From: Planctomycetes bacterium GWF2_50_10 | Lineage (GTDB): Bacteria > Planctomycetota > Phycisphaerae > Sedimentisphaerales > GWF2-50-10 | Direction: 5' to 3' | NCBI GenBank assembly: GCA_001824635.1 | Contig: MHYB01000097.1 | Coordinates: 5,213 to 13,224, forward strand | DNA length: 8,012 bases | Shown here: positions 1-6,735 of the stretch, in pieces | Layout: each line of letters starts with the position of its first letter | Position numbering within the stretch: position 1 is the stretch's first letter | Notes under the pieces: model-generated | Seen by the model: only the letters and a program-made list of their open reading frames with translations | Database searches by the model: none | Told to the model about the DNA's origin: nothing | Position numbers and translations under genes: made by a program

Positions 1-989
1 ACGTGAATCTTGTCTTCCTGCAGGTCGCGGTTATAGCTGAGCGGCAGGCCTTTTATTATCGTGAGCATGGCAACGAGCGAGCCGTAAACGGAACCAGTTT
101 TGCCGCGGATGAGTTCGAGCATATCGGGATTACGCTTCTGAGGCATCATGCTTGATGAAGTGCAGAAAGCGTCGTCGATGTGAATGAAATCGAATTCGTT
201 TGTGGAATAAATGATCCAGTCTTCAGCCAGGCGGGAAAGATGCGTGCTTACCATCGAGCAGCAGAAGATAAACTCGGCACAGAAATCGCGGTCGGCGGTA
301 GCATCTATGCTGTTGCGCGACGACGAATCGAAGCCCAGGAGCTTTGAAGTCATCTGGCGGTCGAGCGGCAAGGTGGAGCCGGCAACGGCACCGGAGCCTA
401 GCGGGCAAATATTAAGAAGGGCACAGCAGTTGGAAAGGCGGACTATATCTCGCTGAAACTGCTCGACCCATGCCAGCACATACGAGGCGACGGTTACGGG
501 CTGGGCACGCTGAAGATGGGTATACGAAGGCATGCCTGCTTCAGTATAGCCTGATGCGAGATCAACGAGAGCACGCTGGAGTTTTTTTAGTTTCATTGTC
601 AAGGATGCAATTTCATCTCGCATCCAGAGGCGAAGGTCTGTGGAAACCTGGTCGTTGCGGCTTCGGCCGGTATGGAGCTTTTTTCCCGCAGGTGTTTTTG
701 CAATAAGCGCCGCCTCGACTGCCATGTGGATATCTTCCTGCGTTTTATCGAAAACGAACGCGCCCGATTCGATCTCTTTTTCTATTTGGGCAAGAGCAGA
801 TTTGATCTCTTCAAACTCACCTGCCGAGAGCAGCTTTTGCTGCACAAGCATTTGGGCGTGAGCGATCGATCCCTGGATGTCATACTTATACAATCGCCGG
901 TCATAAGAGAGCGACTCGACGAAATCGACTGCCAGGTCGTCGGTTTGACCGCTTAAACGGTGCTGCCAGCTTTTTTGATTTACAGACAT
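1..989 (-). CDS. argH: Argininosuccinate lyase, C-terminal part beyond window edge
   Basis: This enzyme splits argininosuccinate into arginine and fumarate, the last step of arginine synthesis in the cytoplasm. I translated 329 codons from the ATG at 989; the frame stays open to the window edge. The family is usually about 460 residues, so roughly 130 C-terminal residues are missing here. Fumarase/aspartase superfamily motifs are in order: HTGRSRNDQV at residues 106-115, THLQRAQPV at 157-165 with the catalytic-base His158, and the signature SSSMMPQKRNPD at 278-289, whose mobile loop carries the catalytic serine (Ser280 by alignment). LPLSYNRDLQEDK follows near the edge. The start overlaps the last 10 bases of the upstream sugar-kinase gene in another frame. 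A GGA sits 8 bases before the ATG, inside that gene, so translation is probably coupled. No frameshift was seen. Confidence 0.97.
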   Translation of the reverse strand, partial: MSVNQKSWQHRLSGQTDDLAVDFVESLSYDRRLYKYDIQGSIAHAQMLVQQKLLSAGEFEEIKSALAQIEKEIESGAFVFDKTQEDIHMAVEAALIAKTPAGKKLHTGRSRNDQVSTDLRLWMRDEIASLTMKLKKLQRALVDLASGYTEAGMPSYTHLQRAQPVTVASYVLAWVEQFQRDIVRLSNCCALLNICPLGSGAVAGSTLPLDRQMTSKLLGFDSSSRNSIDATADRDFCAEFIFCCSMVSTHLSRLAEDWIIYSTNEFDFIHIDDAFCTSSSMMPQKRNPDMLELIRGKTGSVYGSLVAMLTIIKGLPLSYNRDLQEDKIH

Positions 990-1954
990 GAGCCATTTCC
1001 AAATTCGCATGCCAGGGCAGCTGCGCCGATCATGCCGGCGGATTCGCCGAGGGTTGCAAAACAGATTTCCATTTGTTCGGGCTTGAGCGGCCAGAGGTAT
1101 TTATTATAGTAATGCCTGATCCGGCCCAGCAAGGCATCGCCCGCCGCGATCATGCCGCCTGCAAAGAGGATGCGTCTTGGGCCGGTGACATGCAGTAGTG
1201 AGACACAGAGTATGCCAAGTGCTTTTGCCGTTCCCTCGGTTATCTCAAGTGCAAGGGCGTCACCTTTAGCGGATTCTGTGTAGATGTCCTTTGCGGTTAC
1301 GGTGCCCTTTTGCTTGTAAATTTCCATGAGGCTGGATTGGCGACCGGCCTGGAGGGCTTCGACGGCGCGTTTGACTGTTGATGTGGCGCTTGCATAAGCC
1401 TCGACGCAGCCACGCTGGCCGCAGCCGCAGAGCCTGCCGTCCATTTCGATGATAATGTGGCCAAGTTCGGCGGCGTTATCCATGAAGCCGTGGATGATAT
1501 GGCCGTTTGTGATGATGCCTCCGCCTATGCCGGTGCCGAGGGTAAGAAAGACCATGTTGTCTGCACCCCTGCCCGCGCCGACTACATACTCACCGTAGCA
1601 CGCGGCGTTGGCGTCGTTTTCAAATACACAAACTTTCCTGGTGCGGTCTTTTATCATCTGCTTGATCGGCACGTTGCGGAATTTTGGTAGGTTCGGGGCG
1701 GCTACCACGATCCCTTCCGCAATATTAGAAGGGCCGGGAGCGCCGACGCCAATCGCTTTTAGAGATGCATATTCTATATCGTTTTCAGCACAGATCTGCC
1801 GCGACATTTCGGCCATACGGTTTATTATGACATCCGGGCCTTCCTGCGCATTTGTGGGCGAGGAGATAGAGTTGAGCAGCTTGACATTTTCATCAAAGAT
1901 GCCCATCTTAATGTTTGTTCCGCCCAGGTCTATACCGATGAAATAATCCGGCAT
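980..1954 (-). CDS. ROK-family sugar kinase, probably glucokinase
   Basis: This is a cytoplasmic ATP-dependent sugar kinase of the ROK family, most likely phosphorylating glucose at C6. Numbered from the start chosen here (324 residues), it shows the N-terminal phosphate-binding DLGGTN at 9-14, END at 112-114 with the presumed catalytic Asp114, the glycine-rich TLGTGIGGG at 138-146, and the sugar-binding ExGH at 163-166. The ROK zinc site is complete: His166, Cys176, Cys178 and Cys183 in CGCGQRGC. A longer reading from 1972 would add six residues and overlap galE by 17 bp. The ATG at 1954 is preferred because it has GAGG six bases upstream and lies one base after the galE stop. Following galE, it may supply glucose 6-phosphate for UDP-sugar metabolism (inference). 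ROK members also include N-acetylhexosamine and fructose kinases and repressors. No N-terminal helix-turn-helix is present, so it is a kinase, but the exact sugar is unproven. Confidence 0.92.
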   Translation of the reverse strand: MPDYFIGIDLGGTNIKMGIFDENVKLLNSISSPTNAQEGPDVIINRMAEMSRQICAENDIEYASLKAIGVGAPGPSNIAEGIVVAAPNLPKFRNVPIKQMIKDRTRKVCVFENDANAACYGEYVVGAGRGADNMVFLTLGTGIGGGIITNGHIIHGFMDNAAELGHIIIEMDGRLCGCGQRGCVEAYASATSTVKRAVEALQAGRQSSLMEIYKQKGTVTAKDIYTESAKGDALALEITEGTAKALGILCVSLLHVTGPRRILFAGGMIAAGDALLGRIRHYYNKYLWPLKPEQMEICFATLGESAGMIGAAALACEFGNGSCL

Positions 1955-1955
1955 G

Positions 1956-2939
1956 TTAATCCTCATATCCATCTGGATGGCTGTTGTGCCATTTCCAGGC
2001 GGTTTCTATTATTCCTTCAAGACTGGTGTATTTAGGCTTCCAGCCAAGTTCACGCATTGCTTTGGACGAATCGGCGGTAAGGACGGGCGGGTCGCCGGCG
2101 CGGCGCTGATCTTCTACAACTTTTACGTCCTTGCCGGAGACTTTTTTAACGGTATCGATGACTTGCCTTACGGAATAACCTTTGCCGATGCCGAGATTGC
2201 AAACGACTTCGTTGGTGCTATCTAGAGCCTTAAGGCCCAGAAGGTGCGCCGAGCAGAGGTCTTCGACATGGATGTAGTCGCGGATGCAGGTGCCGTCCGA
2301 GGTGGGGTAATCGGTGCCAAATATTTTAATATCGGCGCGTTTGCCCATCGCCGCATAGATCACCAGCGGGATAAGGTGCGATTCAGGAGTGTGGTCTTCG
2401 CCTAGCTTGCCGTCCTGGCCCGCACCGCAGGCGTTGAAATACCGAAGAGCCGCATAACGAAGCCGGCGTGTGCGGCACTGGAACTGACAAATGCGTTCGA
2501 CATCCCACTTGCTGTCTCCGTATGGGTTGATCGGGTTCTTGGGCGTTTCTTCTGTTATCAGGCCGACATCGGGCATGCCATAAACAGCGGCAGTAGAACT
2601 AAAGACAAATTTATCCACGCCTGCGTTTTCCATCGCTTCGAGGACTGTAAGAGCATTAGCCAAGTTGTTGCGATAATAACGCAGCGGCTGGGAAACGGAT
2701 TCGCCTACCTCGATGAAGGCGGCAAAATGCATCACGGCTTCAATACGGTGCTCGCGCATAGTACGCAGGAGCAGTTCAAAATTGGACAAATCGCCGTGAA
2801 CAAATTTGACCCCATGCACGGCAGCGCGATGGCCTTTGCTCAAATTATCGTAGACTATGGGTTCATGGCCGTTTTGAGCCAGAACAGCAGTCATATTGGA
2901 ACCAATGTAACCAGCCCCGCCGCAAACAAGTACTTTCAT
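1956..2939 (-). CDS. galE: UDP-glucose 4-epimerase
   Basis: This enzyme interconverts UDP-glucose and UDP-galactose (in some members also the N-acetyl forms) using bound NAD. It feeds galactose use and the making of surface glycans. The 327-residue protein is an extended short-chain dehydrogenase. The NAD-binding GGAGYIG is at 7-13. SSTAAVYG at 114-121 carries the catalytic Ser/Thr (Thr116 by alignment with E. coli Ser124), and the catalytic pair is Tyr140 and Lys144 in YGDSK. RYFNACGA at 166-173 and RDYIHVEDL at 220-228 are typical GalE segments. Length is close to the usual 330-340. The ATG follows the lipoprotein stop after one base, with GGG eight bases upstream, and the stop lies one base before the kinase start. 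It therefore sits in the middle of a tightly coupled operon. The ability to act on UDP-GlcNAc cannot be judged from this reading. Confidence 0.96.
   Translation of the reverse strand: MKVLVCGGAGYIGSNMTAVLAQNGHEPIVYDNLSKGHRAAVHGVKFVHGDLSNFELLLRTMREHRIEAVMHFAAFIEVGESVSQPLRYYRNNLANALTVLEAMENAGVDKFVFSSTAAVYGMPDVGLITEETPKNPINPYGDSKWDVERICQFQCRTRRLRYAALRYFNACGAGQDGKLGEDHTPESHLIPLVIYAAMGKRADIKIFGTDYPTSDGTCIRDYIHVEDLCSAHLLGLKALDSTNEVVCNLGIGKGYSVRQVIDTVKKVSGKDVKVVEDQRRAGDPPVLTADSSKAMRELGWKPKYTSLEGIIETAWKWHNSHPDGYED
1961..1964 (-). promoter_or_regulatory. Shine-Dalgarno site that fixes the ROK kinase start
   Basis: GAGG on the minus strand lies six bases before the ATG at 1954 and within the last codons of galE. 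The longer start at 1972 has no comparable site at a suitable distance that I could see. This supports the shorter 324-residue product. Confidence 0.7.
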
Positions 2940-2940
2940 A

Positions 2941-3498
2941 TTATTTGCCCTTTAGCTTGGAAAGTTTCCTTTGGATTTTGCTTAAAATATACGACTGGAG
3001 CTGCGGGTCGGGGCCTAGGTCTATCCACTGGGCGGCGGCTCGCTGCTGTTTATTCATCTGCATTCTTTGCACGTTTGAGGCGCTCTTGGTGAACATGCCC
3101 GGCACGTCCGTGGGACTTGTAATTTCCTTTTCCGGCAGGGAAAGCCGCTTGCCGAATACAGTGCAATCGACGCAGGCTTGGCCCTCAACAGTTGTGATCT
3201 GTATTTCGGCGGTACGTTCGACGCTCTGGAGATTAGATTCGGCGAAATTAAATGCTCCGCGGGTATCGCTGCGCCAGAACTCAAAAAACTGGGCGGCCGG
3301 CAATGGTCTCGTTGTTATAATGCCGTGCTGCAGGTCGGCCTTTTCAATGGTAAAATGCATTTTTTCGAGCACTTTCACGGAAGTATCAAAGGCCTGCTGG
3401 GTAGAAGCCGGGGCACAAATCCTTTCCAGGGGCTGCTTTGTCTGTTTGCTGTGGCAGCCAACGAGGAAAAAGACGCAAAGAATACCTAAATATCGCAT
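2941..3498 (-). CDS. Small predicted lipoprotein of unknown function
   Basis: I do not recognise a named family. The 185-residue product begins with a short signal peptide (Arg2, then a hydrophobic run) ending in the lipobox LVGC at 12-15. Cys15 should be lipidated and the mature protein anchored in a membrane. The mature part has a helical start (residues 31-48), an alternating stretch with FTIEKADLQHGIITTRP at 49-65, an aromatic FFEFWRSDT at 71-79, and ESNLQSVERTAEIQI at 87-101, compatible with a small alpha/beta domain. Cys109 and Cys112 form a VDC-type pair. The C-terminus is basic (KIQRKLSKLKGK). I have the impression that similar WR- and ESNLQ-containing lipoproteins occur in Planctomycetota, but this is memory, not a search. 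It is the first gene after a strong promoter-like sequence and ends one base before galE, hinting at an envelope role (inference). Confidence 0.82.
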   Translation of the reverse strand: MRYLGILCVFFLVGCHSKQTKQPLERICAPASTQQAFDTSVKVLEKMHFTIEKADLQHGIITTRPLPAAQFFEFWRSDTRGAFNFAESNLQSVERTAEIQITTVEGQACVDCTVFGKRLSLPEKEITSPTDVPGMFTKSASNVQRMQMNKQQRAAAQWIDLGPDPQLQSYILSKIQRKLSKLKGK

Positions 3499-3530
3499 AG
3501 TAGACCATCCATATTCATAATTGATGGGTG

Positions 3531-3559
3531 ATTATATACCGCTTTTGGCGTTGTCTCAA
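3531..3559 (-). promoter_or_regulatory. Sigma70-type promoter of the lipoprotein-galE-kinase-argH operon
   Basis: Read on the minus strand, TTGAGA (3559-3554) and TATAAT (3536-3531) are separated by exactly 17 bases. The -10 is a perfect consensus and the -35 matches five of six. The predicted transcript would start near 3524, giving a leader of about 26 bases before the lipoprotein ATG at 3498. It lies in the 89-bp gap after proB, which otherwise holds only a C-rich stretch next to the proB stop. No convincing rho-independent terminator for proB was seen there, so read-through from proB is also possible. Confidence 0.75.
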
Positions 3560-3587
3560 TAGATAACCGTGTGGGCGGGCGGGAAAT

Positions 3588-4688
3588 TTACATGCCCAGC
3601 AGGACTATGTCTTCGGGACTGGCAACTACGTCCTTGCGGTGCGGGCCTAGTACCTTTTTAATCTCGGAGCTGTGCTTGCCCGCTACGGCCTTGAGTTCAG
3701 AGGAACTGAGATTTGTGACAGCCTTGGCCTTGTCGTTTAGGGCGATTACCTGGCCGGCGTCGAACTGGCCTTCTATCGAGATTATGCCAGTTGGCAGGAG
3801 GCTTTTTCGCTTTAGTAAGGCCGCCATGGCACCTTCGTCTATGCGGATCGTGCCTGCGGGAGCGGTGTTTAGTATCCAGCGGACGCGGGCACTGAGACGG
3901 CGGCGGGGTAAAAACACGGTTCCGATTTCTTCGCCTGCCATGATGCGGGTGATGACGTCGCCTTCGCGGCCGTTGGCAAGGACTATACGGCAGCCCGCAT
4001 TAGCGGCGATCTTTGCGGCGTCGATCTTGGTTTTCATGCCGCCGGTGGAATGGGTTGAGCCTGCGGCCCCGGCACTTTTGATGATTTCATCGGTTATTTC
4101 ATACACGATGCGCACGGGCTTGGCATCGGCATTTTTGCGTGGATCACTGTCGTAGAGGGCGTCGATGTCTGTGAGCATTATAAGCAGGTCGGCGTCGATC
4201 TTACTGGCGACGAGAGCACTGAGTTTATCATTATCGCCGAAGGCTGAGCCGATTTCGTCGGTGGAAATGCTGTCATTTTCATTGATTATAGGCACGACTT
4301 TCATACCCAGCAGGGTATCCATCGCGTTGCGTAAATTGAGGTAGCTGGTGCGGTTATTGAAAACCCAGGCGGTTAGAAGTACCTGCGAGACGGTGAGGTT
4401 AAACTTGTCGAAGGCTTTTTTGTACTCAGCCATGAGCAGAGGCTGGCCGATGGCGGCACAGGCCTGGCGAAGTTTAATACCCGTAACTTTGCCCGCCAGC
4501 TCAAGTTGCATCGCGCCCATGCCGATGGCGCCGGAGGTTACGATCACGACCTGGAACTTTGCGGCCGCCAGCGAAGCGACCTGACAGGCGAGATCGGAGA
4601 AATATTCGGTATCGATACCGCCGTTTTTGGTTAGGGTATTGGTGCCGATCTTGATCACAACGCGTTTTGCCTTGGAAAAATCACGCAT
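3588..4688 (-). CDS. proB: Glutamate 5-kinase with C-terminal PUA domain
   Basis: This cytoplasmic enzyme phosphorylates glutamate to gamma-glutamyl phosphate, the first and usually proline-inhibited step of proline synthesis. Its product is handed to ProA. The 366 residues match the usual two-domain form (about 367 in E. coli). The amino-acid kinase domain has IKIGTNTL at 12-19, VTSGAIGMG at 50-58, NENDSIS at 136-142, FGDNDKLSALVA at 150-161 and STHSTGGMKTKI at 211-222. A PUA domain follows from about 276 to 350. The ATG lies four bases after the rloB stop; only a weak GGA about ten bases upstream serves as ribosome binding site, inside the last rloB codons. I see no promoter of its own, so expression should depend on the defence-pair promoter or on read-through from proA. 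Separation from proA by two unrelated genes is unusual. Confidence 0.97.
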   Translation of the reverse strand: MRDFSKAKRVVIKIGTNTLTKNGGIDTEYFSDLACQVASLAAAKFQVVIVTSGAIGMGAMQLELAGKVTGIKLRQACAAIGQPLLMAEYKKAFDKFNLTVSQVLLTAWVFNNRTSYLNLRNAMDTLLGMKVVPIINENDSISTDEIGSAFGDNDKLSALVASKIDADLLIMLTDIDALYDSDPRKNADAKPVRIVYEITDEIIKSAGAAGSTHSTGGMKTKIDAAKIAANAGCRIVLANGREGDVITRIMAGEEIGTVFLPRRRLSARVRWILNTAPAGTIRIDEGAMAALLKRKSLLPTGIISIEGQFDAGQVIALNDKAKAVTNLSSSELKAVAGKHSSEIKKVLGPHRKDVVASPEDIVLLGM

Positions 4689-4692
4689 ATTT

Positions 4693-5361
4693 TTATTTTC
4701 CAGATTTTTTGGCGGTCATTTCCCGCATCAGTTCAACCACTTTGTGTACCTCTGTCCCTGTGCACGTTTTTAAATCCACGTTTGCGCCATATATTTTAAG
4801 TACTGCCTTGGAATTCCTTACTGCCTGGTCAATCTTGCCAAACCATTGCTGGTCAACCTTACATTTTTTATATCCCGGACAGTGGTTTCTGAGGTCTTTA
4901 AGAACTTGGGCAGTAGAACTGTACGCCTTGGAGGACATTTCATAATGCAGCAGCAGCCAATATTCAAAACATGGATTGCTCAAACTAATTTCAATATCGC
5001 ACTGTCGTGCCGTTTCGATCGCTTCCTTGAGAGATTTATGCTGCGGTATCTCAGTGTCAATTACACAATATACCTGATCATACGGCCTGGTAATTAGACT
5101 GGGCGACCGCTCCCTTTCGTCCTTTGCCAATTTGGCTTTTTCAACCACACTTTTCGGTGCACTGGCGGTATTACTTGGCCTTATGTCTATCTCAACTTCA
5201 AATGAATTTCGTCCAAGTATCCCAAGGTGCTGTGCTAATCCTTTGAAATAATTCGGCTCTGTCTTATCTCCCTCGCAAACTATCAGGATGCTTTGCTTAG
5301 GAACGCGAACGTTCGTTTGTCGCCGAAGATCGCGCACATATGAAGATTTATTTCTTTTCAT
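4693..5361 (-). CDS. rloB: RloB/AbiLii-like protein, putative TOPRIM-type effector of an AbiL defence pair
   Basis: The RloB family pairs with an ATPase in AbiL-type abortive-infection systems and in restriction-linked loci. From the chosen ATG at 5361 the product is 222 residues, a normal family length. ILIVCEGDKTEPNYF at 25-39 matches the family opening and the first TOPRIM motif, with the conserved acid Glu30. VIDTE at 100-104 is in the position of the second acidic motif, but as DxE (Asp102, Glu104). SNPCFEYWLLLH at 128-139 is a family hallmark, and TGTEVHKVVEL at 201-211 is the usual C-terminal motif. A frame open back to 5490 exists but would overlap the ATPase by 143 bp and adds sequence with no family match. 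The chosen start overlaps the ATPase stop by 14 bp, implying coupled translation. Nuclease activity is inferred from the fold, not proven. Sampled GC is about 42%, well below the neighbours. Confidence 0.88.
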   Translation of the reverse strand: MKRNKSSYVRDLRRQTNVRVPKQSILIVCEGDKTEPNYFKGLAQHLGILGRNSFEVEIDIRPSNTASAPKSVVEKAKLAKDERERSPSLITRPYDQVYCVIDTEIPQHKSLKEAIETARQCDIEISLSNPCFEYWLLLHYEMSSKAYSSTAQVLKDLRNHCPGYKKCKVDQQWFGKIDQAVRNSKAVLKIYGANVDLKTCTGTEVHKVVELMREMTAKKSGK

Positions 5362-6637
5362 CTGATAATCCGAATTTATCCAACATTGGGATTGCGATAT
5401 ATCTGCCGGAGAGGTATCCTCGCTGCATAGCCTCGCCCTTGCGTACCTTATATTCGGCAAGAGAATACAATTCAGTCGCGCCGGTATCATCTTTTTGAGT
5501 AAGCCAAATCTGGTCTCGCCTCAACAGTTCAGGATCGAGCAAGGTGGTATCATGCGTTGAAAATATAAGCTGCCTCTGGGCATTACTATTTTCAATATCA
5601 GGCTTTTGTACCAACTCCACGAGTTTGCGGGTAAGTAACGGGTGCAAGCTCTTGTCAAGCTCATCCAATACCGCCGTCATGCCATTAACAAGCAAATATA
5701 TCCACGGCCCTAAAAGTGAAAACAGCCGCTTTGTGCCGTCGGATTCGATGGCGAGAGGAAATTTTATCTTTACCTGGCCTTTTGAAGACCTATGTACCAA
5801 TCTAACATCAAACGGAGATTTTTTGCGCAACATCTTGATCGCCTCCTCTTTTGCCTCCGCTGGCATGTTTTCAGGAAATCTGAGGTTTGCTTCATTAACT
5901 TCTTCCACAATTACATCATCAATTCCAACATCTGCAGACCTCAAACATTCCACAATATATCTTTTGAGCGTATCATGTTCAGCGATAGCGCCTTTGAGCA
6001 AATCTGCTGTGATCGGCTTAATTTTATCAGTGGTCATCAATGTACGCAGTTTTTCTTTAAACCACATATATACTTTGGTCAACTGTTCATGATTCCATTG
6101 CGCGCCTGCCGAAAGAAACAGGACTTCTTTACGCGTGGCGGTTTTTATTTTTTCTTTTTCACCTTTCAACGCCGAGCTGAACTTCCAATTATAATCATTG
6201 CTATCCTCGTTATATATTCTCTCAAACCATGTTTGCGTTTTTTTTAACGGATACGCCAGCAGCCATTCACGACGAACTTTAATCTGGTCGACTTCAAAAC
6301 CATATTGGTATCGCACGCCGTCTATCATCATGCTAAACTCAAAGCTACTTGGTTTTTTAATTGAATCCTTGTCAAGCAAAAATGGTATAGCAGAAATTCC
6401 CGATTCAGGCTTGGAAGATGCTGAATTTATGATGAATTCTGAACTCCATTCGATAGCCTTAATCAGATTGCTTTTGCCGGATGCGTTAGGCCCATATATA
6501 GCCGCAACTCGCAACAGCTTAAGGCCCCCCACTTCGGTAACATTATCCAAAAGGGTATCATCAGAACTGGCGACAAGGCTAAGTACCTGTTCATCTTTAA
6601 ATGAAAGAAAATTCCCGACTCGGAATTCGATTAACAT
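5348..6637 (-). CDS. AbiLi/RloA-like AAA (ABC-type) ATPase of the defence pair
   Basis: This 429-residue ATPase is of the SMC/OLD-like, ABC-type fold used by several anti-phage systems. The N-terminus FRVGNFLSF (5-13) precedes Walker A GPNASGKS (49-56). SDGTKRL (299-305) stands in the signature-motif position. Walker B is AVLDELD (322-328) with Asp325 and catalytic Glu326, and the switch histidine is His362 in IFSTHD. Residues 188-280 form the variable, partly helical insertion. The C-terminal YLSGRYIAIPML (408-419) is typical of ATPases next to rloB genes. It probably senses infection and controls the RloB partner (family-based inference). The start has GGAG seven bases upstream and its own promoter-like sequence. 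Sampled GC is about 43% against about 55% in proA, consistent with horizontal gain. An OLD- or PARIS-type ATPase was considered, but there is no fused TOPRIM and the partner is RloB, not DUF4435. Confidence 0.9.
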   Translation of the reverse strand: MLIEFRVGNFLSFKDEQVLSLVASSDDTLLDNVTEVGGLKLLRVAAIYGPNASGKSNLIKAIEWSSEFIINSASSKPESGISAIPFLLDKDSIKKPSSFEFSMMIDGVRYQYGFEVDQIKVRREWLLAYPLKKTQTWFERIYNEDSNDYNWKFSSALKGEKEKIKTATRKEVLFLSAGAQWNHEQLTKVYMWFKEKLRTLMTTDKIKPITADLLKGAIAEHDTLKRYIVECLRSADVGIDDVIVEEVNEANLRFPENMPAEAKEEAIKMLRKKSPFDVRLVHRSSKGQVKIKFPLAIESDGTKRLFSLLGPWIYLLVNGMTAVLDELDKSLHPLLTRKLVELVQKPDIENSNAQRQLIFSTHDTTLLDPELLRRDQIWLTQKDDTGATELYSLAEYKVRKGEAMQRGYLSGRYIAIPMLDKFGLSDEKK

Positions 6638-6644
6638 AGTTTGG

Positions 6645-6648
6645 CTCC
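6645..6648 (-). promoter_or_regulatory. Shine-Dalgarno site of the ATPase gene
   Basis: GGAG on the minus strand lies seven bases before the ATG at 6637. It is the clearest ribosome binding site in the defence cassette and supports the MLIEF start. Confidence 0.7.
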
Positions 6649-6661
6649 AATTTTAGCTATT

Positions 6662-6684
6662 TTTTTGCAGATTTATTGCAAAAA
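6662..6684 (-). repeat. Perfect 8-bp inverted repeat in the ATPase leader
   Basis: TTTTTGCA and TGCAAAAA arms (6662-6669 and 6677-6684) are separated by seven bases, between the predicted transcription start and the ribosome binding site of the ATPase gene. The stem holds only two G-C pairs and no T-run follows it on the minus strand, so it is a poor terminator. A protein-binding operator or a weak leader hairpin are the better readings. Confidence 0.5.
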
Positions 6685-6700
6685 CGCACACATCATTAGC

Positions 6701-6729
6701 TTTATATCGGATTTTGAACGTTGATTCAA
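6701..6729 (-). promoter_or_regulatory. Sigma70-like promoter of the defence pair
   Basis: On the minus strand TTGAAT (6729-6724) and TATAAA (6706-6701) are spaced by exactly 17 bases. The -35 matches four of six consensus bases and the -10 five of six. The predicted start near 6694 gives a leader of about 57 bases before the ATPase ATG. A 16-bp dyad, TTGAA-6 bases-TTCAA (6714-6729), overlaps the -35 and could be an operator. The region is AT-rich, so a chance match is possible. Confidence 0.55.
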
Positions 6730-6735
6730 TAGTAA

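Noticed and set aside
211..956. Several plus-strand open frames over 211-956
   Set aside because: They lie opposite a continuous, motif-complete argH frame and resemble no known protein.
2945..3520. 191-residue plus-strand frame opposite the lipoprotein, and a 194-residue one over 3571-4155 opposite proB
   Set aside because: Both are antisense to genes with clear signal-peptide or family motifs, and their translations show no recognisable domain.
3560..3587. C-rich stretch after proB as a terminator
   Set aside because: It has no complementary arm that would form a stable hairpin and no following T-run.
5306..5315. Ten-base palindrome CGAACGTTCG resembling an SOS (LexA) box half-site pair
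   Set aside because: It lacks the four-base centre of the Gram-positive SOS box and sits inside the rloB coding region in codons 16-19, so chance is the better explanation.
5362..5490. Longer start for the RloB-like gene at 5490
   Set aside because: It overlaps the ATPase gene by 143 bp, the extra 43 residues show no family match, and the ATG at 5361 begins just before the conserved RloB opening with a 14-bp coupling overlap.
6662..6684. Inverted repeat as a transcription terminator for proA
   Set aside because: The stem has only two G-C pairs and no T-run follows in the direction of transcription. It also lies downstream of the predicted defence promoter.
4689..6735. Target-site duplication or mobile-element ends around the defence pair
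   Set aside because: I compared sequence near 4689-4705 with 6720-6745 and found only short AT-rich similarity. No integrase, transposase, tRNA gene or att-like repeat is present.
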